A stretch of DNA of 64,000 nt, from NCBI GenBank assembly GCA_018340805.1, contig JACMZG010001908.1, positions 16,089,061-16,153,060 of the forward strand. Reading direction: 5' to 3'. Positions 11,362 through 23,453 of this stretch are shown piece after piece. Below the pieces are notes generated by a model. It made no database searches. It was given only the letters and a program-made list of their open reading frames with translations, and was not told the DNA's origin. A program made the position numbers and the translations under genes. The stretch is from Microvelia longipes. Its lineage: Eukaryota; Arthropoda; Insecta; Hemiptera; Veliidae. Within the stretch, counting starts at the first letter, position 1. The number at the start of each line of letters is the position of its first letter.

Positions 11362-13444
11362 TATTATTAACAAATCTATGATATATTGCGTCAAAAAATA
11401 GCATGGTGAAAAATTACTGATATTAGAATCAATTTTTATAATTTTAAGCATTGTGGTATCCAGAATAGGAAATATTACGGTATCCTTTAATCAAAGTTAT
11501 CAGAAATACTAAAAAAATAACATATTCGGGTAATAATCGCTAAAATAATAATGGGAAATCACAATTCGATAAGTTTTTTAAGCAAGATACACATTTTCAT
11601 TAGGTTAGGAGGCCATTGTTTTCGGAGGAAAATATTTAATTTTTTCTGCCGGGGGTATCCTCCCAACCCCTCTTAAAAGAAACCCTGCAATCAATTTAGT
11701 TGAATTACTGTGTCGCACACGAATTTAAGCGCGTGCGTCTGAAAATTAAGATTAGTTATTCGAATTGAATTATTTTGTAGTTTGATTCATGTAAAACTAT
11801 TGTTACACAATAAAAAATAGACAACAAATAATAAGAAATAAAAATAATAAAAAAAAACTAGACATTGATAGATGCCTATATTTTAGCGATTTAAGTAATA
11901 GCGAAAGAGAGTATAAGGTCACATGTTGTAGCAGATGTAGTCCGTAGTATATTCGGAGTCTAACTCAATGATTTTGAGTTTTCGCCCTTCAGACTGACAG
12001 AGCGAGGGATTCGACATAAGGGTAGTAAGGGCTAGGAGCTAGGACAATGATTTTCTAACCCTCCTTTAGTCCCCCAGCCCAGAACAGAATGGAACAAGTG
12101 GTTTTCTGATAGTGATAATATAAGGGGTTGGAAGTGACAGCCACAGATACAGCAGACTCTTAATAAACTAAAAAATACTGATAACCAAACATGTTTACAA
12201 AACGTTTTGAGTGCTATGGAAATAGTGACATCAAGTCACACGATCACAAGAAGTGGTCCACTAAATGGACGCCGAAGCTAGTCCACTAAATGGACGCCGA
12301 AGCTAGTCCACTTAGTGCAACGGATTAGAATATAAAACAACGTCTTATTGTTCTGGTATTATCAATACATCAAAAGAGCTAGTAAATCTCAGATGAGAGT
12401 GGGAAAAGTGACAGGATAAGGCACCATAATGTATTTTCTTTATCATTTGATACTACCGAGTTTTGCAAGTTTCTCTCTAATCTTAATCAGTGAGAGTTTC
12501 CTCACTTAAAAAAACAACTCTCCCCTTTGGAAATTCGCTAAACAAAAAATCGCGATTTTCTCTTTAAAATTCTCTAAAACCGTACGGAATTACATCTATT
12601 ATTATAATTCCAAGTCAGAAACCAAGAATTAATGATCCAAGAATACAACTCAAAAAGCATCAGATAATTTAAAAAGCTTAAGCATAATTTTTATGACATC
12701 TTCTTTCATTCCTAATAGCTTTTCACGAAGTAGGGAGAGAGTGAGATTAAAGAGGGGACCGGGAACTAACAGGAAGGGGAACAGAAAAAAGTAATAATAA
12801 TAATGCATTTAACAGCTAAAAAAGAAGATTGTGGTAGTTGAAGCGGAAAAAATGCAAAATAATCAAAGTGTCGGAAGACTGCATTAAGTAACTTTACGAA
12901 AGGAGAAAACACACAAAAAAAATAAAACCTAAAAATGTAAATTAAGACTATATTGATGATGCTTCTGAATGTATTCAATCTTTAGACTAAGATTCAATCA
13001 AATAGACTAAGACTACACTTATGAGCAGGTCAAAATGATTAAATATCATAATAAGACAAATTAAGTAAATCAAATATAGTCAATAACATTTTTTCACCCA
13101 AAAAACCTATTTAGCAACAAACGGGATAATGGTAGATCCCTATAATTTAAATGAATAGATTAAGATATTATTAGATTAAGAGATATTAAGCTCATAGATT
13201 AAGATATACAGTGGATAAAAAGTCTCCCTCAATTTTAAACCCGGGGTACTTTTATTCTGCATAAAAGAGCCTTTTTTGGTAGTTTAGTTCATTTTGAGTG
13301 TTCCATGCACCTCCGAAAATTGCGGAAAAAATAAAAAAAGTAAATTTGAAGGTATTCTTTTATTAGGCTTTTTAGATTCTAGAGAAATAATACAAGGCAT
13401 TTTGCCCTTTGTATATATTTTGTGTAAATCCGCTAATTCGGCGG
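11362..13444. other. Unassigned stretch
   Basis: AT-rich, no gene supported. It contains the short 25-bp repeat at 12256-12315. The minus-strand frame at 12766-12978 is low complexity and not a gene candidate. Confidence 0.5.
12256..12315. repeat. 25-bp direct repeat, 2.4 copies
   Basis: GTCCACTAAATGGACGCCGA plus AGCTA repeats at 12256 and 12281, with a partial third copy at 12306. Each unit contains the near-palindrome TCCACTAAATGGA. Confidence 0.9.
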
Positions 13445-13669
13445 GAACAATACTCTTAAAAGTTAAAAAACGAAAAAAATAAATTAATCTACTAGGGAGG
13501 TCAGAAGCAGTGGCGTAGATAAGTATTTTTTCTTGGAGGGGCAAACTACGCTAGCGATGCTCCAACATTTATATCATCACCCCCTAAAGATGTATTTTTG
13601 CCAACTGGAGAAAATAGCCCTTTCACTTTTTCGGGCTTGGGACCGACTATGGCATCATTACTATTTTTT

Positions 13670-13950
13670 CCTCGCCTTCTAAACACTTTTTTATATTTTT
13701 TACCCACGCTATCATAACACTTTTTTATATTTTTATCTACGCCTTCTAAACACTTTTTATATCTTTACCCGCGCCATCATAACACTTTTTTATATTTTTA
13801 CCTATGCCTTCTAAACACTTTTTTATATTTTTACCCGCGCCATCATAACACTTTTTTACATTTTTACCTACGCCTTCCAAACACTTTTTTATATCTTTAC
13901 CTGCGCCTTCGAAACACTTTCTTATATTTTTACCCAGGCCTTCTTCTACA
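13670..13950. repeat. About 31-bp minisatellite inside the hAT element
   Basis: Alternating units of CGCCTTCTAAACACTTTTTT and CGCCATCATAACACTTTTTT, each ending TATATTTTTACC, in about nine copies. The alternation suggests a two-unit, roughly 62-bp period. Confidence 0.9.
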
Positions 13951-13983
13951 ATTATATTTGTTTATTATATTGCATTTTGTTTA

Positions 13984-14345
13984 ATATGCCTCCTTACTTT
14001 AGCAGTAGTGAATAATTCTATGACTTTAGTTAGGTCTAATCTACAAAAAGTTTCCGATTCTATTGAAGTAATTGACAACTCTGACAACCTCTTTTGGCTC
14101 ATAAATAGCTTTTCATTATTTTGAGTTTTGAAAAAATTCTTTCACAACTTGATTCCAAGACTGGAATTGTCAGTAGTATTCGGTAAGCTGTAGTTAAGCT
14201 AGGAATTACATCTGCTGATTAATTCTTAATTATAGCTCTTCATAGATCAAAAGAAGAGTGAAGAGCTGTTGATTTGTTAAAGTAGGTATCAAATTTTTAA
14301 GCGACAGAAGCTCAGTAACAACTTCTTGTTAACCGATGTCATCCG
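13984..14345 (-). pseudogene. hAT transposase, C-terminal fragment
   Basis: Reading the minus strand, one frame gives TTAYRILLTIPVLESSCERI followed by FSKLKIMKSYL (about 14100-14194). After a frameshift the next frame gives MSQKRLSELSITSIESE (about 14050-14105) and then LDLTKVIELFTTAKVRRHI (13984-14040). This series, SSCER-FSKLK-K-YL-MSQ-RLS-LS-SIE, is the conserved C-terminal dimerisation domain of hAT transposases of the ZMYM-like/DUF4371 group. In the family it mediates dimerisation and completes the catalytic fold. Upstream, LIPTLTNQQLFTLLLIYEE-like text is recognisable to about 14345. Stops and at least one frameshift break it, and the catalytic core and BED-type finger are absent. It lies within hAT-type ends. 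Confidence 0.85.
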
Positions 14346-15092
14346 AACTATATACCCATTGTCTCTGACTGATATTCTCTTACTACCCATAATACTCAAC
14401 CCCAGTATTGCAATTTAGATTACATACTACTTTTAATCAATTTTAGGTTTTAATGACTGATTACATTGTGACGTATGGACAAAAACGTAAGACATCTCAG
14501 TCTTTTAAGAGTAAAATAAAAAATATAAACATAATACTGAAGCGTTTGATGCCCCTTCCGGGCAAAACTGGGGGGGATGCCCTCCTCCCCCCCCGCCATC
14601 TACGCCACTAGTCAGGAGTATTCTAAAACTTAAGGAATCGTGTTAAAAAATTGCCAATAGTACTCTAAAAATCTGAAAAACGTAAAAACCAAATTTCAAC
14701 TACTCAAGAGGTTAGGAATACTCCAAAAGTTAAGGAAACGAGTTAACCTTTCCAGCTACTCAGGAATAATTTAAAAAGTTTAGATAGTTATAATCTAAAC
14801 TCCTTAAATAGTTATAAGAAATTTTAACTATTCAGGAGTACTTTAAAAAGTTAATTAATAGTATTGAACAAATTCTAACTATTCAGGAGTATTCTAAAAG
14901 GTTAATTAATCGTATTAAACAAATAATTTGTTCTAATTATTCAGGAGTACTTTAAAAGGTTTATTGTAGTATTAAACAAATTCTTACTATTTAGGAGTAC
15001 TTAAACAAGTTTATTAGACGTATTGAACGAATTCTAACTATTCAGGAGTACTTTAAAAAACAATTAATAGTATTAAACAAATTCTAACTATT

Positions 15093-15378
15093 TTTTTTTT
15101 TAATTTACCATAACAGTATCCCTGCTATGGCTCTTTATTTTCTAAACATGCACCGCTTTCGCATAACATGTTGATCTTTTATCTTCTTTTGTCTTTTTTG
15201 CATTTTCATTTTATTTTAGTTGTTGCATTTGGTTCAAGAATAATTATGATTCTTTTTTTTTCTTTTCTTTAATTGTAATCTTCTTTCTTTTTTGTAGCAA
15301 TCTTCTGTTTATCATTATTTATCATTTAAGTTTTTATGAATTTAATATTTTAAATACTAAAATTTTATTTATTTTTTC
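15093..15378. other. T-rich insertion in the 52-bp satellite
   Basis: A satellite unit stops at CTAACTA followed by a poly-T run, and units resume at 15379 with CTAACTATTCAGGAG. CTAACTA on both sides could be a target duplication, but it is also part of every unit, so this cannot be decided. No coding content or known element was recognised inside. Confidence 0.5.
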
Positions 15379-15562
15379 TAACTATTCAGGAGTACTCTAA
15401 AAGGTTAATTAATCGTATTAAACAAATTATTTTTTCTAACTATTCAGGAGTACTAAAAGGTTAATTGTAGTATTAAACAAATTCTAACTATTTAGGAGTA
15501 CTTAAAAAATTTTATTAATTTTATTGAACAAATTTAAACTATTCAGGAGTACATTAAAAAGT

Positions 15563-16061
15563 TAACTCGAAAACTTATTGAGAGACAAAAGAAAATTTGT
15601 CCCCAGGAACGAATTTTATTAAAGACAATTAGAAACAACATTTAAGTGAATGCGACCCGATAAATCGTATGTTAGTTGTCATTTAACAGCTGTCAGCTCA
15701 TTTAATTTGACTCTTATACCCTTTCACCTTATCTCTAGATCTAACTGGCAGAGGCAGGCATAAATTAACTGTCAAAGAGCTTTCAAGTGTCGCCTTGATT
15801 CGGATCAATGCATCAAAAACAACTGTATTCGTAAATCTGATAATCTTTTAATGTTTAATACAATTCACACATGATATTTATAAGAGTTAATCGCTTGTTT
15901 AAAATCTTTCTCACATATGCTTAATTAATAAAACTTGTTGTTATATTGAATAAAGTGAAGACAGATACTTGAATAAATTGAATTAAAAATTAAACTAATA
16001 AACTGATATTTTTTTAAATTATATACTTTCAATGACATGCTACAGCCACACTTGTTAGAGT
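15563..16061. other. Unassigned stretch
   Basis: Nothing recognisable between the satellite and the long (TA)n. Confidence 0.5.
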
Positions 16062-17463
<1,402 letters not shown>

Positions 17464-17498
<35 letters not shown>

Positions 17499-17519
17499 AT
17501 ATATATATATATATATATG
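17464..17519. repeat. (TA)n spacer between Helitron and foldback
   Basis: TA dinucleotides with two phase breaks. They separate the Helitron terminus from the foldback start. Confidence 0.9.
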
Positions 17520-17521
17520 TA

Positions 17522-18709
17522 CAGGGTGTTTCATATAAAGTGTCCACCAGAAAAGGAGGTGATAGTAATCCTTAAAAGGAACAAAAAATGTCCTATAATA
17601 TAAACCCCGATCTCCAACCGTTTTCCAACAAGGTCAAATTTAATATTTCAAAAAAATATTTGACCTCACATCATAAAATTGTTAATAGGGATTTAACTAT
17701 TCAAGCTAGAAAGGCGAAATTGGTATCATTAGAAAGCTAAGTAAATTTCCTAAAGGACAAACTACTAACTATGGCAAATATTTTGGAACTACTGCCCACA
17801 ATTTTGCATGAAACATGATTTTTTAAAAAAAATGAATTTTATGAAATTTTTGTAGTAGGGCATTAGAGGAAGTAAGAGATGAGCAAAAGTTCAGCCAAGA
17901 ACGGAAAAAACTTCTCTTATGACTGCCCTTTAAGAAAATGTAAATATTTTCATACATTCAATAGTCAAAAATGTAAGCTATTGTTGCTAGAAGTTGCAAA
18001 AACTGATCATTTTCGTCGTATAAAAGTAAAAATAATGTGTTATTTTAACAAAATATTTTATTTTCGAAAAATTTATTAATACGATTTTTAGACTCTAGAA
18101 GGTAAAATAAACCTATTTTATTCTTACACATTTTTCTCTAAAACCACTTTTTCCCTTGCTTTAGAGATTTTTAATTATTGTATGTACCATGTAATTAACA
18201 TTGTAGACATATGCAAAAATGCCAAACAAAATATCAGTTTTTCCAACTTCTAGGAAGAATGGCTTCAAATTTTGACTATTGAATGTATAAAATTATTTAA
18301 CTTTTCTTAAAGGGCAACCCTAAGTTTTTTCCGTTCTTGGCTGAACTTTTGCTCATCTCTTACTTCCTCTAATGCCCTACTACAAAAATTTCATAAAATT
18401 CATTTTTTTAAAGAATCATGTTTCATGCAAAATTGTGGGCAGTAGTTCCAAAATATTTGACATAGTTAGTAATTTGTCCTTTAGGAAATTTACTTAGCTT
18501 TCTAATGATACCACTTTGGCCTTTCTAGCTTGAATAGTTAAATCCCTATTAACAATTTTATGATGTGAGGTCAAATATTTTTTTGAAATATTAAATTTGA
18601 CCTTGTTGGAAAACGGTTCAAGATCGGGGTTTATATTATAGGACATTTTTTGTTCCTTTAAGGAGTACTATCCTCCTTTTCTGGTGGACACTTTATATGA
18701 AACTCCCTG
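17522..18709. mobile_element. Long foldback element, copy 2, 1188 bp, complete
   Basis: The left end is CAGGGTGTTTCATATAAAGT preceded by TA, and the right end is ACTTTATATGAAACTCCCTG followed by TA. The two arms are near-reverse complements over almost their whole length, about 550-590 bp each. Landmarks appear in both: AAGCTAAGTAAATTTCCTAA at 17739 and its complement at 18479, and GAGGAAGTAAGAGATGAGCA at 17866 and its complement near 18350. The centre is near 18060-18200. Arm identity looks high by eye but was not computed. No transposase frame exists. CAGGG ends and a TA target fit a Tc1/mariner-type non-autonomous element with very long inverted arms. Confidence 0.88.
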
Positions 18710-18710
18710 T

Positions 18711-18711
18711 A

Positions 18712-18798
<87 letters not shown>
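18711..18798. repeat. (TA)n microsatellite
   Basis: TA array on the right of the complete foldback element, with phase breaks. Confidence 0.9.
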
Positions 18799-18800
<2 letters not shown>

Positions 18801-18997
18801 ATTAAAAAATATAGAGGCGAAAATAAAGATTATAAATGCGAGGCTGCATTTATAATCTTCGTGATAAATATATAATATAAGGCTATGACCCTGACACTTG
18901 TGGCCAGGCGTGGAGGGTTAAAGTATTATTTTAGCAAAGTTGTAAATAACCCTTGCTGTGAGAGGCGCTACTCTCATAACTCATCAGAGATCTACAG

Positions 18998-18999
<2 letters not shown>

Positions 19000-19075
<76 letters not shown>

Positions 19076-19078
19076 TAT
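19000..19078. repeat. (TA)n microsatellite
   Basis: TA dinucleotides with phase breaks; no element is recognised at its edges. Confidence 0.9.
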
Positions 19079-20334
19079 TTGTGTCTAAGAGTTTCTGTTC
19101 CCATACATCATCACAGGTCTCTTTTAGACATGCGCAGCTGTAGGGTCATATTTTAGTAAAAAATGTATTTTTATATTGCTCGTTATTGTATTTTTATTTC
19201 TTTTTGTCTCATTGTACAATTAATTTAATATAAAAATAATAATTATTGTATAACAGTAAAGGAGTTTGTTTAAATGTTACAACTGAAACCTGCAGAGTTG
19301 CCAAACTAGGGGTAATTGTTTTTCAAAAGGTCAACCTATCCAAGATTCTTTTGACACACACTTAAAGAATTCTTTAAGTAACATATCTTTTCAAATATAT
19401 GTTTTATAATTTTCTTTTGTTTATTATTAATAAAACAATACTGAAAAGAAGCGAAAACCTTTTTCCAATTAAATGATAAGAAATACAAACCAACCGTGAA
19501 TTAATCAAATATAAAGAAAATTGAAAGAAAGAATTTACTTACAAAGGCACACAATACTTTACCCTAATGCCATTGGTCGCAAGTGATAATAAAAAGTAAA
19601 AAGAGACATTTAAAATAAAAAGGTTGTTCAGCATAGTGGAAAATAATTCCGAGGAAGACTTTAAAATGGGATTCGCACATTCGATGAAATAAAACAAAGA
19701 AGAATTAAAAAAATTCGATGTGAAAATTCTTTTGTGAGAAATTGGAGCATAATTTTACCTCTATGAAAACAATTTTGTTGGCAGAAGAAATATAAAGCTG
19801 AAGGTTTACAAAGCATATATTAAGATTAGTTTATAAAGAAATCAGCAGCATCCGAAACTGTGAACGAGTAAGTGTACACGAACCTAAATGGTTTGTACCC
19901 GGGCCAAACCAAAAGATGTTTTAAAACTTCAATCCACTGTAAAATATCTGAGTTAAAACAAAGGTTAGATGGTCAGTAAAAGTGTTTAAGTCATTAATTT
20001 GATTAAGTGGTGTAATTAACAATGACCGTCAAGATATTTAATTTGGCTGAGTGTTTGGCACAAGTTTTGGGTAGGCGGATAGAGGTTGATTACAGATGGC
20101 TTCCCACTGACTAGTCTACAGCTACAAACCTAGCCATGGATCCAGACATTTGCTTAATTAAAAATATAAATAGGTAATAGAAACACGAAATGTAATAAAT
20201 TAACTACTTTAACTAGTATCAGTATTATTAGTAACCCTGGACTAAAGTAATAATATATAAACCAAGTAGGGAAACGAACGCGATTCCTGTCAGAGGCAAT
20301 AAACTTTCCTATATATATTTATCTAAACTTAAAA
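19079..20334. other. Unassigned stretch
   Basis: AT-rich. Near 20226-20275, CCCTGGACTAAAGTAATAAT and ACCAAGTAGGGAAAC foreshadow the inverted repeat at 21036-21146. No gene is supported. Confidence 0.45.
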
Positions 20335-21200
20335 AAGCATGTGATTTACCTTTACTATAGTTCCTATTTATCTTTAACTAAATGATTGTAACAATTATTT
20401 CACAGAATTTAATGCAAAACTTTTAAATTATCACGCACATGTTAATGTTCGAAAACACAACACAAATTAAAACTTACCTTAAATTATCAGTGTTGCCAAT
20501 AAAATGAAACACAAAAAAGGTAAATCCTAGAGAGCTCATACGCAGTTATTCCATTTTTAGCGATTTTTACATTTTTGAGCTAGCTATCATAGAGATATTA
20601 TTACTAGAGGGGCCCTTTAGGTTAAAGTTTGAAACATCGAACAAGTAATCTAAACACCTTTGCATAGAAATGAAATAAAATAATCAGTACAAAATTACAA
20701 TATACTATCCATCAAAAACTGTCCCAAAAAATATCTTTACCTCTATGTTGTTTTCCTTGTTTTTACCAATGTTAATGTTGTCAAATTAAGCACCGCACAT
20801 AAAATAAATAAATAAAATTACAATAAATTATATAGTAGAAATACAATTCAAAACACAATCAATGTGGGGGAAGCCGGAATCAATCAATTTTTATAACCTA
20901 TACTTACTCTTGAAGGAGGTTTCATTGAGGTTACACAGAGCCCCTGAGAGCCCTAAAATGATGTTTCAGGCCTCTCAATGTATTAAGATAGGCTATGCCC
21001 CCTCTAGTATATATCTCTATGCCAGCTATCGTGGGTTAGTATATAGGAGTTTCCCTACTTGGTTTATATATACTTATATATATTACTTATTATATATACT
21101 TTACCCTGGACTAAATTTATATATAAACCAAGTAGGAAAACTCCTACACAAAAAATGTAAAACAATCAGACATGCGTGATCTGCTGATAGCTGGCTTAAA
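20335..21200 (+). repeat. Family X repeat, copy 1
   Basis: Starts near CATGTGATTTACCTTTACTA and continues with ACTAAATGATTGTAACAATT, CAGTGTTGCCAATAAAATGA, CATAGAGATATTATTACTAG and TCAGTACAAAATTACAATAT. It then reads through GTGGGGGAAGCCGGAATCAA and GGTTACACAGAGCCCCTGAG. These segments recur at 21480-21720, inverted at 21740-22155, and again at 54070-54320. It looks like a DNA element with nested or inverted ends. The 105-codon frame inside shows no protein motif. Confidence 0.7.
21036..21146. repeat. Inverted repeat around TA-rich core
   Basis: AGGAGTTTCCCTACTTGGTT at the left is matched by the reverse-complement text AACCAAGTAGGAAAACTCCT at the right, around a TA-rich loop. A single-arm copy lies near 20250-20270. 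Confidence 0.8.
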
Positions 21201-21479
21201 AATAGCTGGAAAAAATAGCTAACATTTAAATAAGTGTGCATGAGTCTTCTATGATTTACCTTGATTGACACTAAAATTGAAAATGCCTTTACCTTAAGTT
21301 TATACTATCCCGATGACTTTTGAATGTCCCGATGAAAGGTTGTGAAATATAGTCAGACTGTAAGGAGTATTATTATTTTCCCAGATGTACCCAATCCTAT
21401 ATTACCATTATTGTGTTTAATTCTAATGGCAGCACTGATAATAAAAACTAAATTATACTTTTTATAGTATTTTCCATAC

Positions 21480-21720
21480 AGATATTATTACTAGAGAGAC
21501 CCATACGTTAAATTTTGAAACATCACAAAAGTAACCTGACCTCCTTCTCTTATAAATTTTAATATAATCACTAAAAAATCACATTAACTTATGTAGCAAA
21601 ACGCTAACAATACAAATCAAAACACAAACAATGTGCGGGGAGCCGAAAACAATTTATTTATTATAAGCCCCAAAACGATGTTTCAGGCCTCTCAATGAAT
21701 TGAGATAGGTTATATCACTT
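21480..21720 (+). repeat. Family X repeat, copy 2 (partial)
   Basis: Contains AGATATTATTACTAGAGAGA, AATGTGCGGGGAGCCGAAAA and GATGTTTCAGGCCTCTCAAT, in the order of copy 1 but with internal deletions. Confidence 0.7.
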
Positions 21721-21739
21721 CAAGTAATACTATGTTAAT

Positions 21740-22155
21740 TTTTACGTGATAATTTAAACATTTTTATTGAAATTTGAATGAATTAAATGTTACAATAATT
21801 TAGTAAATGAAAAAGAGGAAATATAGTGAAGGTAAATCACATGTTTTTTTTAAGATTTCGAAAAATATACCTACACGAAATTTAAGATTGTTTATTTAGA
21901 CATCTTTTGGGGCTCTCAGGGGCTCTGTGTAACCTTATTGAAACCGATTAGAGTGAGTTAACGTTACAATTAATAAATTGATTTCGGCTTCCCGCACATT
22001 TTTTGAGATTTGATTTGTATTTTTAACGTTCTGCTATATAAGTTATTGTAATTTTGTACTGATTATTTGATCATACTTATAAGCAAGATGGTTATTTTTT
22101 CGATGTTATAAAGTCTAACCTTTAAGCCTCTTTAGTAATAATATCTCTATGATCA
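21740..22155 (-). repeat. Family X repeat, copy 3 (inverted)
   Basis: On the minus strand it carries GGTTACACAGAGCCCCTGAG, TGCGGGAAGCCGAAATCAAT, TCAGTACAAAATTACAATAA and AGAGATATTATTACTAAAGA. The text at 21740-21850 is the reverse complement of the start of copy 1. Copies 1 and 3 thus form a large palindromic arrangement of about 1.8 kb. Confidence 0.7.
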
Positions 22156-22507
22156 GAGCGTAATTATTGCACAGATGTCAGCGTACTTGGAACAGCTAGC
22201 TAATCTGTGATTAGTAGATATAAGCTTTGCGAGCTGAAAATTAAAACATGACTTATAACTAGCTATTAACGTAATTTCTTATTAGCAAGCAGTTATAAGT
22301 ATAAAGCGTTGACAGGTTCATTAATTAGAAAAGTTATATAGTGAGAGTTAACTTTTCTAGATTCAATCCTTTGATTTAATTTACAGATTAAACGGATTTT
22401 TACTTCCTTTTATTTATACCGTAGGTATATAGGAAAAATAATGCGATAGTGCTGAACATTCATAACTGAGATTCAACCTAAATTATCCGTTTCAGATGTT
22501 TTAAGAA

Positions 22508-22532
22508 CTCCAGCGGTTAAAAACCGCTGGAG
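22508..22532. repeat. Snap-back hairpin, 11-bp stem
   Basis: CTCCAGCGGTT at 22508-22518 and AACCGCTGGAG at 22522-22532, loop AAA. A second hairpin with a 9-bp stem (AATAAGAAC/GTTCTTATT) follows at 22544-22568. Both sit in a minus-orientation family A piece, where other copies have no such inversion. Confidence 0.9.
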
Positions 22533-22591
22533 GTTTAAAATAAAATAAGAACCGTTAAAGTTCTTATTCTGTAGCATATACAACTACTGCC

Positions 22592-22830
22592 GCCTCCATG
22601 GTCGAGGTCGTTAAGGCGTCAGTTATTATACTCACCTTGACACTACGGAGGTCTGGAGTTCGCATCCTAGGTTACGCTCTCAGTTTATATAAGATTATTG
22701 TTCAAATAAATTATAGACAACTTTAGATTACACTTGGAGCGTAAAGGTTGCCGTACCACATGAGGTTGTTCCCGCAGGGGTTATCCCTGATGAGCAGCAT
22801 GTCGCTAAACGGGAGTTATTATTATATTAT
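22592..22830 (+). mobile_element. tRNA-derived SINE, family 1
   Basis: The head looks like a class II tRNA (Leu/Ser type): A box TGGTCGAGGTCGTTAAGGCG and B box GGAGTTCGCATCC. The body continues with CTCAGTTTATATAAGATTAT and a segment near TCCCTGATGAGCAGCATG, and ends in a TTA-repeat tail. Head and body recur, diverged, at 37330-37625. In this class the boxes act as an internal RNA polymerase III promoter. No full cloverleaf forms, so this is a SINE and not a tRNA gene. Confidence 0.8.
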
Positions 22831-23048
22831 TATTATACATACAAATACTATGATACACACATGCAAAGTATGTGTGTGTGTTTGTATGTTGCCAACGTAG
22901 CTCCCAGTAAGTATAGCTCTCAGTTTTTCGGTTTATGCTTCGTTGTTAAAGCAATCAAATTTTGATTTGCCTAAATTTATCGAAGAAAATGGAAATAAAA
23001 ACGATAAAATTTAAACTAATGCTCATAATTAAATTCATCTTCGTATTG

Positions 23049-23293
23049 GTGTACACCATGCTCACCATCTCTCCGTACCCGCATATTTGGCGTAGGCCTC
23101 TTGTATGAAGAGGAGCTTTCTTCTCTTAGTTGGAGAGATATCCTACAATATATCAACCTTCCCAAGAGATTCTTGGTAGAGGTGGTGAAGGCTAAGGAAT
23201 CGGGGCTGGCAAGAAGGCCCCAACAACGTGGCCTATTTACCTGGCTTTGCCTCCCCACCCTATTACTATTACTACTACTAGTGTACACCATGC
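23049..23293 (+). mobile_element. 5'-truncated SINE with 13-bp target duplication
   Basis: Body at 23062-23280, ending with GGGGCTGGCAAGAAGGCCCC, then AACAACGTGGCCTATTTACC and TTTGCCTCCCCACCC, and a (TAC)n-type tail. GTGTACACCATGC flanks it on both sides (23049-23061 and 23281-23293), a 13-bp target duplication typical of LINE-mobilised insertion. Related 3' ends lie at 32300-32455 and, inverted, at 62054-62145. The open frames on both strands here are translations of the SINE. Confidence 0.88.
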
Positions 23294-23360
23294 ATAGAAG
23301 TATATTAAACTTCAACACGATCAGATAACTGTTCGAGATTGACATTTTTAATGAGATATA

Positions 23361-23392
23361 ATTGTGGGTTATTGACGTTAATAACCCACAAT
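23361..23392. repeat. Snap-back hairpin, 13-bp stem
   Basis: ATTGTGGGTTATT at 23361-23373 and its exact complement AATAACCCACAAT at 23380-23392, loop GACGTT. In other family A copies the text after GGGTTAATGACGTCAT does not turn back on itself. Confidence 0.92.
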
Positions 23393-23453
23393 AACTAAAC
23401 CGCCATTAATTATGAATCATGACAAGCCACATTCATGACACACATTCAAATGG

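Larger units (their letters stand above)
13508..14610 (-). mobile_element. hAT transposon, 1103 bp, defective
   Basis: The left end reads CAGTGGCGTAGAT and the right end ATCTACGCCACTA, giving short terminal inverted repeats of the kind known in hAT elements. The flanks are GTCAGAAG (13500-13507) and GTCAGGAG (14611-14618), an 8-bp target duplication with one mismatch, also as expected for hAT. The interior holds a minus-strand remnant of hAT transposase (13984-14345) and a minisatellite (13670-13950). With only the C-terminal part of the transposase left, the element cannot move by itself. The flanks lie in satellite DNA, so it landed inside the array. Confidence 0.88.
13445..15562. repeat. 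About 52-bp tandem satellite, interrupted twice
   Basis: Units contain TTCAGGAGTACTTTAAAAAG followed by TTAATTAATAGTATTGAACA and AATTCTAACTA. Clear copies run over 14611-15092 and 15379-15562. More diverged units (AATACTCTTAAAAGTTAAAA) lie just left of the hAT element, so the array probably starts near 13445. Two insertions interrupt it: the hAT element at 13508-14610, and an unrelated T-rich segment at 15093-15378. Confidence 0.85.
22418..23400. repeat. Scrambled family A region hosting two SINEs
   Basis: Minus-orientation pieces (22418-22505 with the 3' hairpin; 22890-22980 with GTAGCTCCCAGT) are followed by plus-orientation pieces (23000-23048 with AACTAATGCTCATAATTAAA; 23294-23392 with GTGGGTTATTGACGTT). 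A tRNA-derived SINE (22592-22830) and a truncated SINE (23062-23280) interrupt the region. Two snap-back hairpins lie within the family A text, at 22508-22532 and 23361-23392. Confidence 0.65.

Noticed and set aside
22592..22670. Genuine tRNA-Leu or tRNA-Ser gene
   Set aside because: The boxes fit, but acceptor and anticodon stems do not pair and a related sequence with the same downstream body exists at 37.3 kb.
23016..23345. Opposed frames of 75 and 109 codons
   Set aside because: They coincide with a SINE bounded by a 13-bp target duplication.
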